DNA of 64,000 nt from Canna indica (taxonomy: Eukaryota > Streptophyta > Magnoliopsida > Zingiberales > Cannaceae), in assembly GCA_034359265.1 (NCBI GenBank), contig CP136895.1, positions 40,690,001 through 40,754,000 on the forward strand. Direction: 5' to 3'. This document shows positions 1 to 11,198 of the stretch, one piece after another (the first letter of the stretch is position 1; every line of letters begins with the position of its first letter). The notes under the pieces were generated by a model that saw only the letters and a program-made list of their open reading frames with translations, was not told where the DNA came from and did no database searches. The translations under genes and the position numbers were made by a program.

Positions 1-271
1 TTTATTTTGAAACGGATTACAAACTATTTAGCAAAGTGGACTTTGAAAATGATACTTGATTCTTCTCTTTGCTATTTGGTTTGGGTTGCTTGCTAGTAGC
101 TTTAGGTTCATTAATTCTACTAATGAAGTCTACTTGCAAGTTGAGAATGTTAATGGAAGGCTATGCTATCTAAAAGAAAATGGAAAAGGAAATGAAAAGT
201 TTGGGAAAATTTTCAGGAATGAGATATGAGTTTGATTTTGCAAAAATATTAGCATTATATTTGAATACCTA

Positions 272-960
272 TGCTTAAATGATTTATCTATGCTCATGAT
301 TGATTATGCATGATAGATATTTGAATTTTCATGAGTAGGAAAAATCTTGATAACTTAGCTCATTTCATGATATCATGATATTTATGAAATCAGACTAGGT
401 TGATATTTTTCATTAGAGACTTCATTTTAAGTTGAAAATTGGATGAACATGTTTAGCTATGTTAATGATTAGTTGTCATGTGCTTAAGATTGAAAATTCA
501 TGAGAAATTGACCAAAATGATAACTAGTTCATTTTAGAGGACTTAAGCTTGGAAAATTTGACCTAAGTCAACAAATCGACTTGGACACTACATTTTAAGT
601 CCAAACTTCATAAACATGTTTAGGAATAGGTATGACATATTTCCATGCATTTAGAATGAAAAAATTCATATGAATATGGATAAAATGACATAGAGGCCAT
701 TTCATGACAACCTCTTTTGAACCAAGTTGACCTAAGTCAACAAATTGACTTAGAGGTCTCATTTTCAATTCATATTTGAGAAACATTTTTAGATTTACTC
801 ATGTTAGGTGTCCATAGGTTTAAGTTTGAAAAATCATGAGTAAATGATAGGATTGAAACTTAGCAAGTTGCATGATAACTAGCTTAATTTTGAATGAAAC
901 CATGCTAGATTGATATCTTAACTAAAGGACATAATTTTTCATCTCAAACTTGACATACAC
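272..960 (+). repeat. Degenerate ~170-bp tandem repeats inside the retrotransposon 3' region
   Basis: Landmarks of the type AACATGTTTAG recur at 446 and 613, and a weaker AACATTTTTA at 782. The spacings are 167 and 169 bp. A related, weaker unit precedes them from about 272 and another follows near 955. Within units, 'ACTCATGTTAGGTGTCCA', 'AATCATGAGTAAA' and 'TTGACCTAAGTCAACAAA' type words recur. Units are diverged, so the array is old. It is also seen in the minus-strand relatives near 12780-13500 and 31750-32460. Confidence 0.6.
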
Positions 961-2294
961 TCCTTACATGACCATTATGTAGTGTCATAAAAGTTTGAAT
1001 GAAAACTGAGCATGTTTTGAAAAATGACTAAAAATTAAAAAAATGCTATTGGAATTTGAGCATTTTCAGTTATTTCTAGAAAAATATAGAAAAATCATTT
1101 TTAGATGATTCTTGAAACTGAACTTTCACTGAAAAATTTAGTTTGTTGTGTAAAATTTTTATCAAGAATCTGAATTATAATGGAATTTTGAAGTTGGATT
1201 TCGGAAACACAAAGTATCACTTACTTGAAATACTCATTTTTCCGATACTTTGATTTTTCTTCAAAAACTTCAAATGAAAACTCATGTATACCATTTTGAT
1301 TCCATTTCTAATATCATTCACACCATTGCTTCAGAAAAATTGTTTCTAGGAATAATTTTGATATCTTGAATGATAGCTAGAAATATTCATCTTTTTATTG
1401 AAATCAATATAGGATGAAAAATAAACTTAGAAAATTCATTTTGAGTTCAAACTTGATACATGAATTTCAAATGACCATTCAACAATATTTGGAAAGTTTG
1501 AATAAAAAATGATAACTTTCGGAAAAATAGTTGAAATTTACAAAAATACCCCTGTACTTTCAAGAATTTTATGAATTTATAGGAAACTGATTTTTGATTG
1601 ATTCTTGAACCTGTAGATTCCTTGAAAAATCTACTTTGTCCAGTTAAATGTTAGATGCCCAAACTTGACTCGTATACTTAGATTCACTCATGTTAGATGT
1701 CCAAGTGCCTAAGTTAGAGAAAACATGAGTAGATAGCAAAATTTAATACTTAGCCATTTTCATGTTTTCATGCTTATTTCGAATGAAATCGTGCTAAGTT
1801 GAAATTTTGATCAAACAATATTATTTTCACTTCAAACTTAATATACATGCTTTACATGGTCATAACTTGGTATTTTAAAAGTTTGAATGAACTATGAAAA
1901 TATCATGAAAGATTCACTTATTCACGAAAATATCCAAACTTGAGTGCATACATGATTCTAAGAAAAAGATCTCATTTATCATTTTACGATATCATGTATG
2001 ACTTAGTCTCATATCAAATATTTATTTTTCATCCCTTTGGTTCAGATTTTCATGTTTCATGAAAAATATCTTTAGAGTCTCAACTTAGACTAGATTGACT
2101 TGTCTTACCATTTTTGATTGATGTCAAAATGGGGAGAAAAATATAGGAAAAGGGAAGAAAATATAGGAAAATCATGCATATAGATAGGGGGAGTTCTATT
2201 ATATAGATATGCATGTTGATAGGGGGAGAAATCCCATGTTTGATATCTTTTGTGCTTTAATATATATATTTACTTAAGGATGTTTGTCATCATC

Positions 2295-2308
2295 AAAAAG
2301 GGGGAGAT
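2295..2308 (+). promoter_or_regulatory. Polypurine tract (PPT)
   Basis: An A5G5-type purine run ends directly before TGTTAG, the first bases of the 3' LTR. It would prime plus-strand DNA synthesis. Extra boxes of the form GATAGGGGGAG lie upstream at about 2186 and 2219. Confidence 0.85.
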
Positions 2309-4016
2309 TGTTAGTTAAGGTTTTCAACCTTGGTCTTAATCTCAATTTTGATGATAACAAACATGGATCTAATGATTTCATGAAGAGTTTCTGTCAGGTT
2401 CCATATCGGTTAGCGCACGACGTTCCCGATCAGAAAATCGAAGAAATCGGAGAAATCGGCAAGGACGCTCGTCGGCGCTCGGATTCATCGGGAAATTAGA
2501 GTTTAGGTTTATGGTGTCTAGTTTATGTTGTAAATCCTCATGATGATGCATAAGAACCCAAAAACCAACCCCAAACCCCAAATCATGAAAACCCGGAACC
2601 GCCCTGAAATTCACTAAGCCTAGGGAGCTCCTTGGAGGGCTATATGACCTAGACATTATCTTGACATAAAAAATGGCGGCAATTGTTCCTTGGGTAGAAA
2701 CTAGATAACGTGGTATTTTTAAGGATTTTTTTGGAAGCCTTCAGCCTACCCATACTTGACCCGGGAAGTTAGAAAATTACTGTTTTCTGAAAATTTGTAC
2801 TAGACCCTAAAAACTAGATTTTGATTCTTAAGGATTTTGATTTTTTAGATATTTTTATTGAATCCAAATGGGGGGTAATCCTTATATAACATTTATATTT
2901 TAAAGTTATTAACTTTAAGTTAATAAATGTTATATAAGTAGGCTTAGCGAAGACGAAACCAAAACAAACAAAGAAAAACAAGCAAACTAGCAGTTTGTCC
3001 AGTCTGCCCAGTTTTTGGTTGACCGATCGGTCGATTGAATGTTGTTAAAAATAGGCAGTAGCTGCTTCGATCGACTGGATTGCGGATCGCTCATCTCGCG
3101 ACTCTGGCGGTCGACCGATCAATGCAATTAAAGCATAGAAAGGCCAGTGGTCGCAAGCGGTCGATAGGTCGGTCGACCGACGATCGATTGGCAAGCGACC
3201 GAACGGCGGAAACAACTAGTTTTCCACCCGTTGTCGCGCTGTTTCTGCTGGGGGTTATAAATACTCCACTCCATCCTTCATTAACCTTTCTACACAATTG
3301 ATCCAAGCTTCCATTGAGCCAATTCTTGATCATTTTAAAGCTTTTCTTGAGCCATCCGTTTGATAACCTAGTTTCCAGGATAACACCTTGATTTAGCCTT
3401 CAAGATTTCTCGATTCATCATCTCAAGGCATCAAGAGGAACTAGGACTCGTGTTTGGAGCTAAGTATTTGTTGTAGTATTTATTTGCTCCATTACTTGTA
3501 TATTTTTGTGATTTCTTTCACTGTATTCAAGCTTGCAAGAAGACCTAGTATTAGGTCTTGTCTGTAAGTGGTATCCTTGGTGTAGCAGGAGTAAAGCCAG
3601 TTGTGTAAACATAGTATACTAGCATTAGTTGAGTTGTCTCTTAGGTTTAGGTGGAAGAGTACTCTCGGTAAGAAAGCAGAGACTTCTCAGTGTGGAAGTG
3701 CCTTAGTTGAGAGTGAGACTCTTCGAGTCAAAGTCCTCTGTGTAGGGAAACATCATTAATCTAGTAAAACTAAGTTTGGAAATCCTAAGCGGGGTGCTTA
3801 GGTAGTGGAGTAAGCATTGGGGCCGAACCACTATAAATTCTTGTTTTTGCATTGATATTCTGTTTGTGCTTAATTGTTTTATTATTGCTTCCACATTTAG
3901 TCACTCAACTCGTAATTTGCCTAAGTAACCAAAGAAACGATTAAAATCGGATTTAAGCTAATTGATTAGTAAACACATTATTCACCCCCACTCTAGTGTG
4001 GCCATTTCACCCAACA
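2309..4016 (+). mobile_element. 3' LTR of a SIRE-like Copia element (1708 bp)
   Basis: The LTR begins TGTTAGTTAAGG right after the polypurine tract and ends CACCCAACA. Both ends match other copies in the window whose borders are fixed by target-site duplications. U3 holds a perfect 16-bp inverted repeat (2881-2896 with 2923-2938) that contains TATATAA in both arms, then a cluster of GGTCGACC and CGATCG palindromes (3015-3200), then a TATA box at 3256-3263. It is inserted in the gag start of a minus-strand gypsy element. The candidate duplication TGAAC (4017-4021) cannot be checked because the left end is outside the window. Confidence 0.9.
3256..3263 (+). promoter_or_regulatory. TATA box of the SIRE-like LTR
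   Basis: TATAAATA sits in the context GGTTATAAATACTC. The same motif appears in the LTRs at 21118-21125 (+), 22890-22897 (-) and 37719-37726 (-), always downstream of the GTCGACC cluster. Transcription would start roughly 30 bases later. Confidence 0.65.
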
Positions 4017-4369
4017 TGAACAAGCATGGGATCCTGTCCCACATTCGCTCGGGCCTGCGGTGGTCTCCCATAACCCCGGCCCCTGCCTTGGCCTCGGCCT
4101 CGGCGCTAAGTAGAGTTATAGTCACTACCGCTCCTTGCGGCATCAAAAGCCTCCATCGATCTGGAATCACCAGAAAGAAACATCAAAATTTTAAACAAAT
4201 AATTCACCCTAAGTCGTTAAGTAAATAAACCACATGTCGCGCTCAGGTGAAGGCTTAGCCCATTGATCTCATAGCATACCCCTACCGTATACTGACATGC
4301 TAGCAATGCCCTTTACGGTGATAACTCTTGGTCAAATTCAGATCGAACCACATGCTCTAATACCAACTT
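4017..4369 (-). pseudogene. Leader and gag start of a Ty3/gypsy element, truncated
   Basis: On the minus strand this follows the 5' LTR and primer site of the gypsy element. The first coding-like segment begins with Met at about 4167 and then, after a stop, reads as an Arg/Gly-rich stretch (RRGRGQGRGRGYGRPPQARA) ending at the SIRE-like LTR. Arg/Gly-rich gag N-termini are typical of Del/Tekay-type chromoviruses. The rest of gag and all of pol were separated by the SIRE-like insertion and lie left of the window. Confidence 0.6.
4351..4365 (-). promoter_or_regulatory. Primer-binding site, initiator Met-tRNA type
   Basis: The minus strand reads TGGTATTAGAGCATG four bases after the LTR end. This is one base off the standard plant initiator-tRNA primer site, TGGTATCAGAGC. 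It shows that the LTR at 4370-9687 is a 5' LTR in minus orientation and not a solo LTR. Confidence 0.8.
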
Positions 4370-5039
4370 TGTCATGCCCCAACTCAGGGTAACGTGACCG
4401 GCCAGGGTATACGTGCCTATATCCCGCAGCCTAAACCATGCATATGCAAACTCCACAAGTAATATATCGGAAGAAATAACAAGTTTTATTTTAAATGAAA
4501 AGCGAACCAAAACATAGTTTTCTCTCAAGAAGCTCGATGAAACGTAAATTGCGGAAATAATAGTTATGTTCAACAATTCAAAGTTCAGATACAATAAAAC
4601 CTAAAATAAATGACATAAATGCCCTCAGGGCTACAACTCTAAATCAAGCTAATACAAGTGCATGGCTACTACCAAAGGATTCAACTACGACCCTAACTAG
4701 GACTGCTATGAGATCATGTGGCTCCACTGCCCTCCAGCTGCGCCAAGTGCTCCGGCCCACCTCATCGATCAGGCTCTGCAAAACAAAAATCAAACGACAA
4801 TGGATAAGTTCAAAGAACTCAGCGAGCGATTCTACCAACCCTCACAAATAAAAACATAGAGATAACAAGAATAAAATCTATCTTTAAAGAGGCAATGTCA
4901 CAAAGGTGTGACTAGCTACCAGGCCAACAGGCCACCCTTGCCCAAGGCATCTAACCCTCCACGAAGTGCATCATGCCGAAGCCCACCATGCCCGAAGGCA
5001 ACAGCACATACTAAAGAAGTGCATCGGGCCGAAGCCCAC

Positions 5040-5389
5040 CATGCCCGATGGCAACAACACATACTAGGATAATTGGGAAGGCCCTCAGAACTTACCCTAG
5101 CATATAGAAACTCAGGAGCAATCGGGAAAGGGCCTCCGAACTTGCTCGACGAGACGCGTAGGGACATTCGGGATTAGCCATCCGAACTTGCCCCTTTAAG
5201 ATATCATCAGAGTAATCAGGAAAGGCCCTCCGAACTTATTGCTAAAGGATATCACATGAATAATCGGTAAATGCCCTCTGAACTTATTCCTTAACACCAC
5301 CTCGGGGAAAATCGAGTAGGCCCTCCATACTTATCCCATGAGGCTGAACCAGAACAATCGGGAAATGCCCTCCGAACTTGTTCTGCAGG
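5040..5389 (-). repeat. LTR minisatellite, ~55-60 bp units
   Basis: About six units carry the core AATCGGGAAAGGCCCTCCGA followed by ACTTG, with variable linkers. The solo LTR at 5395 is inserted at the edge of this array. The related LTR at 43574-46290 has an equivalent array in the opposite orientation at 45350-45640. Confidence 0.8.
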
Positions 5390-5394
5390 TTGGG

Positions 5395-7926
5395 TGTCAC
5401 ACCCCAACTGAGGGTAGTGTGACCGGCCACGTCCTACATCCTACCCTGAAGCCTACTGTCTACACCGACATATAAGAAATCAAAAGATATCGATAAAAAG
5501 AAATCTCAACACAAGCTTTATTTAAAGTTTTTCAAAGTTCACAATATATGTTTTCAAACCAAAGAGAAAACCATCATCAGAACAAACTGAACATCTCAAA
5601 AATCAAAGTTTTACAAACTTTTCCAAACACAACTGTCAGTGCAGAAAAGGAAACAACTACTAAGACACTGGACTATGACCCAAGGATGCCGCTACGAGAT
5701 ATGGCACCACCACCCGCCCTCCAGCTGCACCATGCCAACAGGTCACAATCACTGCTCATGCTCTGCAAAAAAAATAAGGAAATAAACTGTGAGTCCACTT
5801 GGGACTCAGTGAGCGATTCTTGCGAACCTCCACATAATCCTCAGTTATTCAGGCATAACATATAAGGCAACATAATATATATTCAGGGAGGTAATCTACT
5901 TTCTAGTGTGACTACTGACCCTATGGGTCATTCAGTATAAATCATATATGTGAAAACTTACCATCTTGGCCTATCAAGTCTTCGGCATCCGGCCCCTTGG
6001 GCCTACTTATGGTATTAGAATCCCGGCTACAACCGGCCCTACCATACAAGGTAGAATCACACTGGTCGACTGGCCATATCATAGCAAGATGTAAACAAGA
6101 AATCTCGGGCCATCGACTAGGATGGTCCACTAGTCTCCGGGCACCGTCTGGGGTAGGGATAGCTAATCCCACCCAACTCGGGTCTGACACCCAGCAGGTC
6201 TGCTAGTGCATCTCAAGACCCAAACACTGGCCGAGCTAAGCATTGGTCATTTCCGAGCTCCACACTTCTCGGCGGACCATCTCAAGCACATCACACAATC
6301 AAATGTCCTAGGGTTTCCTTATATACACTTCAGGCCCTTACCGGTATCCGGCCCTAATTCGGGCTACAGTGTCAATAAATTAATGTTGCCCTTCCAAAAT
6401 TGTGCACGCCTAATAATTCTAGGTTTCCAAAAATATTTACTAGGAGTCTTAGAAAGTTTTGTCATCTCCTAGCTAAGTTTCCATATATGCTAACCATCTT
6501 TCAATGTCCTACATGTTATTTAGCGTTATACGCTACCTTGGGTGAGGAATTCTATGTAACGACATTGGAATTCCACCCATGAACATTTTAGGACAGCTTA
6601 TATAATTTAAAGAAAAATAAGAATAACTTACAGCAACTACTATATATACCTACGAGATTCATTAATAATCATTTATACACTGCATTTAGAATTTATTTCA
6701 ATAAGAAGCAACTTATAAAGCATGGTAAGATAACCATAAATTCACAATGCACGAAATACTAAGCATGGTAACATATTTCATCATTTCAAAAATTAAAGAG
6801 GAATGAGCTAAGGATGGTCACTAAGCAATCATTCCTACAATTAAATAAATCAATAAATTTACTTGCCATGGTTAGAGTTCTTCCTAAGTATCATCATGTC
6901 TCTATAGTTTTAGCAAGAACATTACCATAACTGAGATAAATATAGATCTATAGTTGTGACAATCTCTAAGACAAACATCAATCATATGATACAAGTTCAA
7001 CTTATCGATAAGCATGCGATCGCGAATCAAAACAACACAACCTGAAACCAAGCATGTTAAATCCGAGCAATCCACTTTTTCTCACCCTTGCTCTTGCTCG
7101 GCCGACTCAAGCAGGGTGACCCCCTGTTCGACCGAGTCCTCAAGGATGAACGAGCATGGTTGCGACAATAACACGAGTGATAAATCCTTAGATCTAACAT
7201 ATACGAATGTAAAGTGATCTACGAGTTTCGAGACGAGCGAGGAAATTGGGGAAAATTTTGGCATGACCTTTCCCCTTTTTCCTCTACTCGGCCAGCCCTC
7301 AAGAACGCGAAATAAACATGTTTAAAACACAAGATCATAGGAATACACAACAATTAAAGTTATAATACGAAGAAACGCATCGATCAACAAGAACTCGAGA
7401 GAGAAAACCCTATTTCAAATCTTATAGGGTCAGCCACCCGCCTCCCTTCAAAAACTATGCTAACCACTCACCTTGATTGGATCTCGAGGAAGCCTCGATG
7501 AAGACGAGCTCCGATCTCCTCGAGAGTCGACGCGGACTCGGCACCGACAAGATCTCCCCTCTCTCCCTTTTCCCCCTTGCACGGGCTGTGTGCAGCCCCA
7601 AGATTAGCCGCACGGCTCATGATGAGGGATTATATTCCCTCATCCACAAATGACTCAAATGCCCCTCATATGACTTAACCTCTACTTGATTTGATCCGAG
7701 TTCGATTCGGGTTCTGATTCAATCCGCACTCAAGAATCGAACTCGACTTTAATAAACATCTTATGCATAAAAGGAAATAACCATTGAGCTAATTTAAACT
7801 TCATATTCTCATGAGTCGAGTTATATCTTCTACTTGAGGTGATTCAGTGGCTTGACCCGATTAACCCCCGATCCGGTGCGCTGCACCAAAATAGATTTTC
7901 ATTTTAGGAAATTTTCGGGTCTTACA
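5395..7926 (-). mobile_element. Gypsy solo LTR (2532 bp) with TTGGG target duplication
   Basis: It begins on the minus strand with TGTAAGACCCG (7926) and ends GGGGTGTGACA (5395). Direct duplications TTGGG flank it at 5390-5394 and 7927-7931, so it is a solo LTR left by LTR-LTR recombination. It is the same family as 25642-28091 and 46791-47512. The minus strand has AAG|GTGAGT with the intron-like GT at 7471, a TGAGTCC/GGACTCA hairpin at 5790-5808, and a U-rich tract ending in AG at 5763-5764. Small open frames inside are not supported as genes. Confidence 0.95.
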
Positions 7927-9687
7927 TTGGGAATTTGGCGTCCAACCACCCGGGCGTAGCCCGTAACCCGGCTCCTAATTGAGCTGCTCCGCCATACTCA
8001 AGGATATGATGCATCAAGACCTAAGTCAAGATTCTCCTACGGTGTCCTAGGGGTGTCCTCATTACGAAGCGTCTCAACACTCCAACCTGAACCCTATCCC
8101 TTAGACCCGTAATGTCATGAACCCGTGTGGTTTTATTTCATGAATACCTTATAAGTTGGTTCATAACAGATTATGCTCACCCTTAACGTAATTTTAATTA
8201 TATAATTAAAATTTAGATCATCTTAATTAGGGTTTTATTTTAGGTTATTTCTCTACCCAGAAATACTGTGTATAATCCGAATCTAGTGTCCAAAGTGTGT
8301 CCTATGTTTCCAACCTAAGTTTTCCGGTCAAAAAAATAGGTTACACGACTATATTCACAGAAATACAAACACCACAGCAAGCAAATCAAAATCAGCACAG
8401 ATTCATCATTTCAGCATACAATTCCAGCAACATGCAATTTTTAGCATACTATATAACTAATTCCGAAAATTAATAGAAATTAACCCCTAAATTATCATTA
8501 GGACAGAATACTAATCCCAAGAATTAATTCACAAAATTCATATTTTTTATCAAGATTAACAAGAAGCCATACACTTAAATCAAGAGTCAAGTATTAATAT
8601 CAAGAACAAGCCTTAGATCAAGAACCGTCATTGCATCACCCTCAAGATTCAATTTTTCTTAAACATGATTTCTACCCAAAAATTTCTAGATTTAATACTA
8701 ATCATGCTTGAGCATACAAGAACTTATTTCAAACATCCATTGGAAATTGAAACCATAAGATAATCAAGATCCCGCATTTAGGCATTCCATCGAACACCTT
8801 GAGGGCACCCTTGTTCCAGCCTTGGCCGAGCACCCCTAGGGCCGTCCTAGGGCTGCCGAACCCCATAGGGAATGGTTTAGGGTCTCCTCGAACACGGCAC
8901 ACAAAAGAACGTCGAGAATTCGAGGAATCATCGGAAAACAAATCAAGATTTCAAAATCCTTCAAGATTGGCTTCAAGAACTCGAAGAAATCCGAAAGAAG
9001 GAGGGTAAAACTACTCACCTTAATTTGGAAAAAGATTGGAGAAGAAAATCCAATCAACGGCCTTCAATTTTGGCTCTGAAATCCTGTGGCTCAACCCCAA
9101 AGAGGAAGGGACAGGCGACGGCTCCTCCCAAGCCGCCGGCTCCAAGGGGAAGGGAAGAAGCAAGAGGGGGCGGCTCGGCTCAGGGAAGCGGCTCCCTCGG
9201 CTCGGCTCCACAGGGAAGAGAAGATGAGGAGGAGAAGAAGAGAAGGCTGGTGGTGGCTGGCTGCGTTTCGGCTATGGGCGGCTTGGTGGCTGGCTCCTTT
9301 TCTCACAACTTTGGGTGGCTCCAAAAATAGGAGCCACAAGCCAAGGGGAGGGGTTTTTATACTCCCTCCTCAACCCTAACCATTCTAAACCCTTTAACCA
9401 ACCCACATCCACCTCAAGCCGAATCCGAACCCGCTAACTTAACTTAACTCAATTAAACTTATTCTAAAATAAATCATAAGCAATTAATTAAAAACACCCA
9501 CATGAACAATTATGCACACACAACATCAAATTAAATAATTTCAACTACCCAAGCCTAAAATTCATAAATTCATATCCTACTTACAGGGGTGGCATGAGTC
9601 GATTCGGCTCGACCACGAACTAGTCCGCTAGGTTGGCAAACACACATAAGCGGAAAATAAATAAATTTAAATATCTAGGATATTACA

Positions 9688-9937
9688 GGAGTGCTATTGG
9701 GTCTAATCCGATCGGGTCCATTAGTTCTACTCTAGTCCATAGGCCTCGAGCTTGATCGGAGTCTGTAGGACTGCGTGTCGAGCTCTATGTGATGTCCACT
9801 TTTGACATCGGCCAATCATGTGGTGGGTGCACATCTTCTTATGTGTCACTTTGATATCCAAACTAGATATGATATCTGTGTGAGTTTTTCTGGATGTTTG
9901 CCACCTGTATGGTAGATATAGTTTGACACTAAAGCAA
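9688..9937. other. Unassigned spacer between the gypsy LTR and element M1
   Basis: 250 bp of unique-looking sequence. I see no family, open frame or repeat in it. The five bases before M1 (AGCAA, 9933-9937) would be one copy of its target duplication. Confidence 0.5.
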
Positions 9938-11182
9938 TGTAAGTGTAGTGTCCTACAGTAAACGGGGATGAATAGTGTGTTTGCTAAACATTTAACCTAA
10001 ATTCGGTTTTAATCTTTTTCTTGATTACTTAGGCAAGTGCTCAATTTAACTAAATGAATGTGGAAGCGAGTAAATAACACAAGTAAACAAAACACAATAT
10101 AAGCAATGCAAACAAGATAAATTTATAGTGGTTCGGCCTCAATGCCTACTCTCACCACCATGGATTTCACAATCACTTGTGTTAACTTTCCTTTTCTTCT
10201 AATGAGGATCTAGCAAGGCCTTAACTCTCACACTAGAGAGTGCCTCTACCTCAAACCGAAGGAACCCTAAAGTTACAAATAAGTGTTACCCAAGGTGTGT
10301 CACCCACACCTTCTTACAAACACAAGTAATCAAAAAACAACAATAAAATACAACAATGATGGAGCAATAATCAAAACAATAAACTACTTAGCTCCAACAC
10401 AAAATCCTAGCTTCCTCTTGATGCCTTTGATTATGAAACTCAAGGTTGAAGGCTCAATCAAGAAGGTAGAAGCTCAAAGCTAGGGTTTTGCACAAAGATT
10501 TACTCAATAAAGGATCTTGGATGTCAAAAGATGTATCACGAAGTGTTTTTATGGCTTGGAAGGAAAGTTTGGGATCTTATATAGAGATCCCAAAGATAGG
10601 TGCTCGGTTTCCAACAAGCTCAATTGGTAGAAATTCAAAATAGAGTTGTTGTGGTCATTTTGAGAATTCTGCTGGAAATACTATAGAGTACCGGTACTTT
10701 CCAAGCTATTCCGAATGTCAATCCGGGTTGTTCCAAGTTGTCTATCTAGGTTGTTCTGGGTTGTCCATCCAGGTTGTTCTGGGTTGTCCATCTGGTTTTG
10801 TTCTGGGTTATTATAACATTCCATCCGGAATGTTGTTTATGAGTTGAAAACTCTTGGTAATTGATTAGGTTCATATCCTGGTGATATTTGCATCATAACG
10901 AGGATAAATACAATCATTCTAAACACCCTAGATATTTCCATCATAATGAGGATTAAAACAATCATTCTAAACACCCTAAACATAAACTCTATTCTTCCCG
11001 AAGAGTCCGAGCACGTCGACCAACATTCTTCCGATTCACCGATTTTTCTGATATTTCTGATTGAGGACGTCGCACGCAAATCAATATGGAATCTGAAAAT
11101 GTTTCTCTATGAAATCATTAGTTCCATATTTATTATCATCAAAACCTAGATTAAGACCAAGGTTGAAAACCTTAGGCCAACA
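9938..11182 (-). mobile_element. 3' LTR of gag-only SIRE-like element M1 (1245 bp)
   Basis: In minus orientation it starts TGTTGGCCTAAGG (11182) and ends TACACTTACA (9938). The terminal sequence matches the M1 5' LTR stub at 18409-18443 next to its primer site. It is about 0.4 kb shorter than the LTR at 2309-4016 and lacks the GTCGACC cluster. Confidence 0.85.
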
Positions 11183-11198
11183 ATCTCCCCCTTTTTGA
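11183..11198 (-). promoter_or_regulatory. Polypurine tract of M1
   Basis: The minus strand reads AAAAAGGGGGAGAT directly before the LTR start. Further purine boxes follow on the internal side at about 11262 and 11300 (AGGGGGAG on the minus strand). Confidence 0.85.

Larger units (their letters stand above)
1..2308 (+). mobile_element. 3' internal region of a SIRE-like Copia retrotransposon (left end outside window)
   Basis: This AT-rich stretch leads directly into a polypurine tract and a 3' LTR, so it is the 3' end of a plus-strand LTR retrotransposon. It has no long reading frame. The same sequence, diverged, recurs at 18860-20257 and in reverse complement at about 11200-14200 and 30358-33100. 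It contains degenerate repeats of about 170 bp and several AGGGGGAG boxes. Gag and pol, if present, lie left of the window. The SIRE/Maximus assignment rests on the gag-bearing relatives in this window and on the LTR form TGTT...AACA. Confidence 0.8.
4370..9687 (-). mobile_element. 5' LTR of a gypsy (Tekay/Del-like) element, split by a nested solo LTR
   Basis: On the minus strand the LTR starts TGTAATATCCTAG (9687) and ends GGGGCATGACA (4370). Removing the nested insertion (5395-7926 plus one duplication) leaves about 2.78 kb, close to the 2717-bp solo LTR of the same family at 43574-46290. It holds a TATA box (9354-9361), a GTGAGT donor-like site with GT at 9018, a hairpin at 4805-4821, a U-rich tract ending in AG at 4776-4777, and a tandem repeat at about 5040-5390. 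Open frames on both strands at 9025-9379 reflect GC-rich leader sequence, not genes. Confidence 0.85.

Noticed and set aside
9025..9379. Long overlapping open frames on both strands
   Set aside because: They lie in the GC-rich leader part of a gypsy LTR and have no family resemblance; equivalent frames at 25917-26219 and 43895-44201 are in the same LTR position.
4370..9687. Solo LTR with target duplication
   Set aside because: Flanks AACTT and GGAGT do not match, and a primer site and gag start follow the LTR, so it is a 5' LTR of a larger element.
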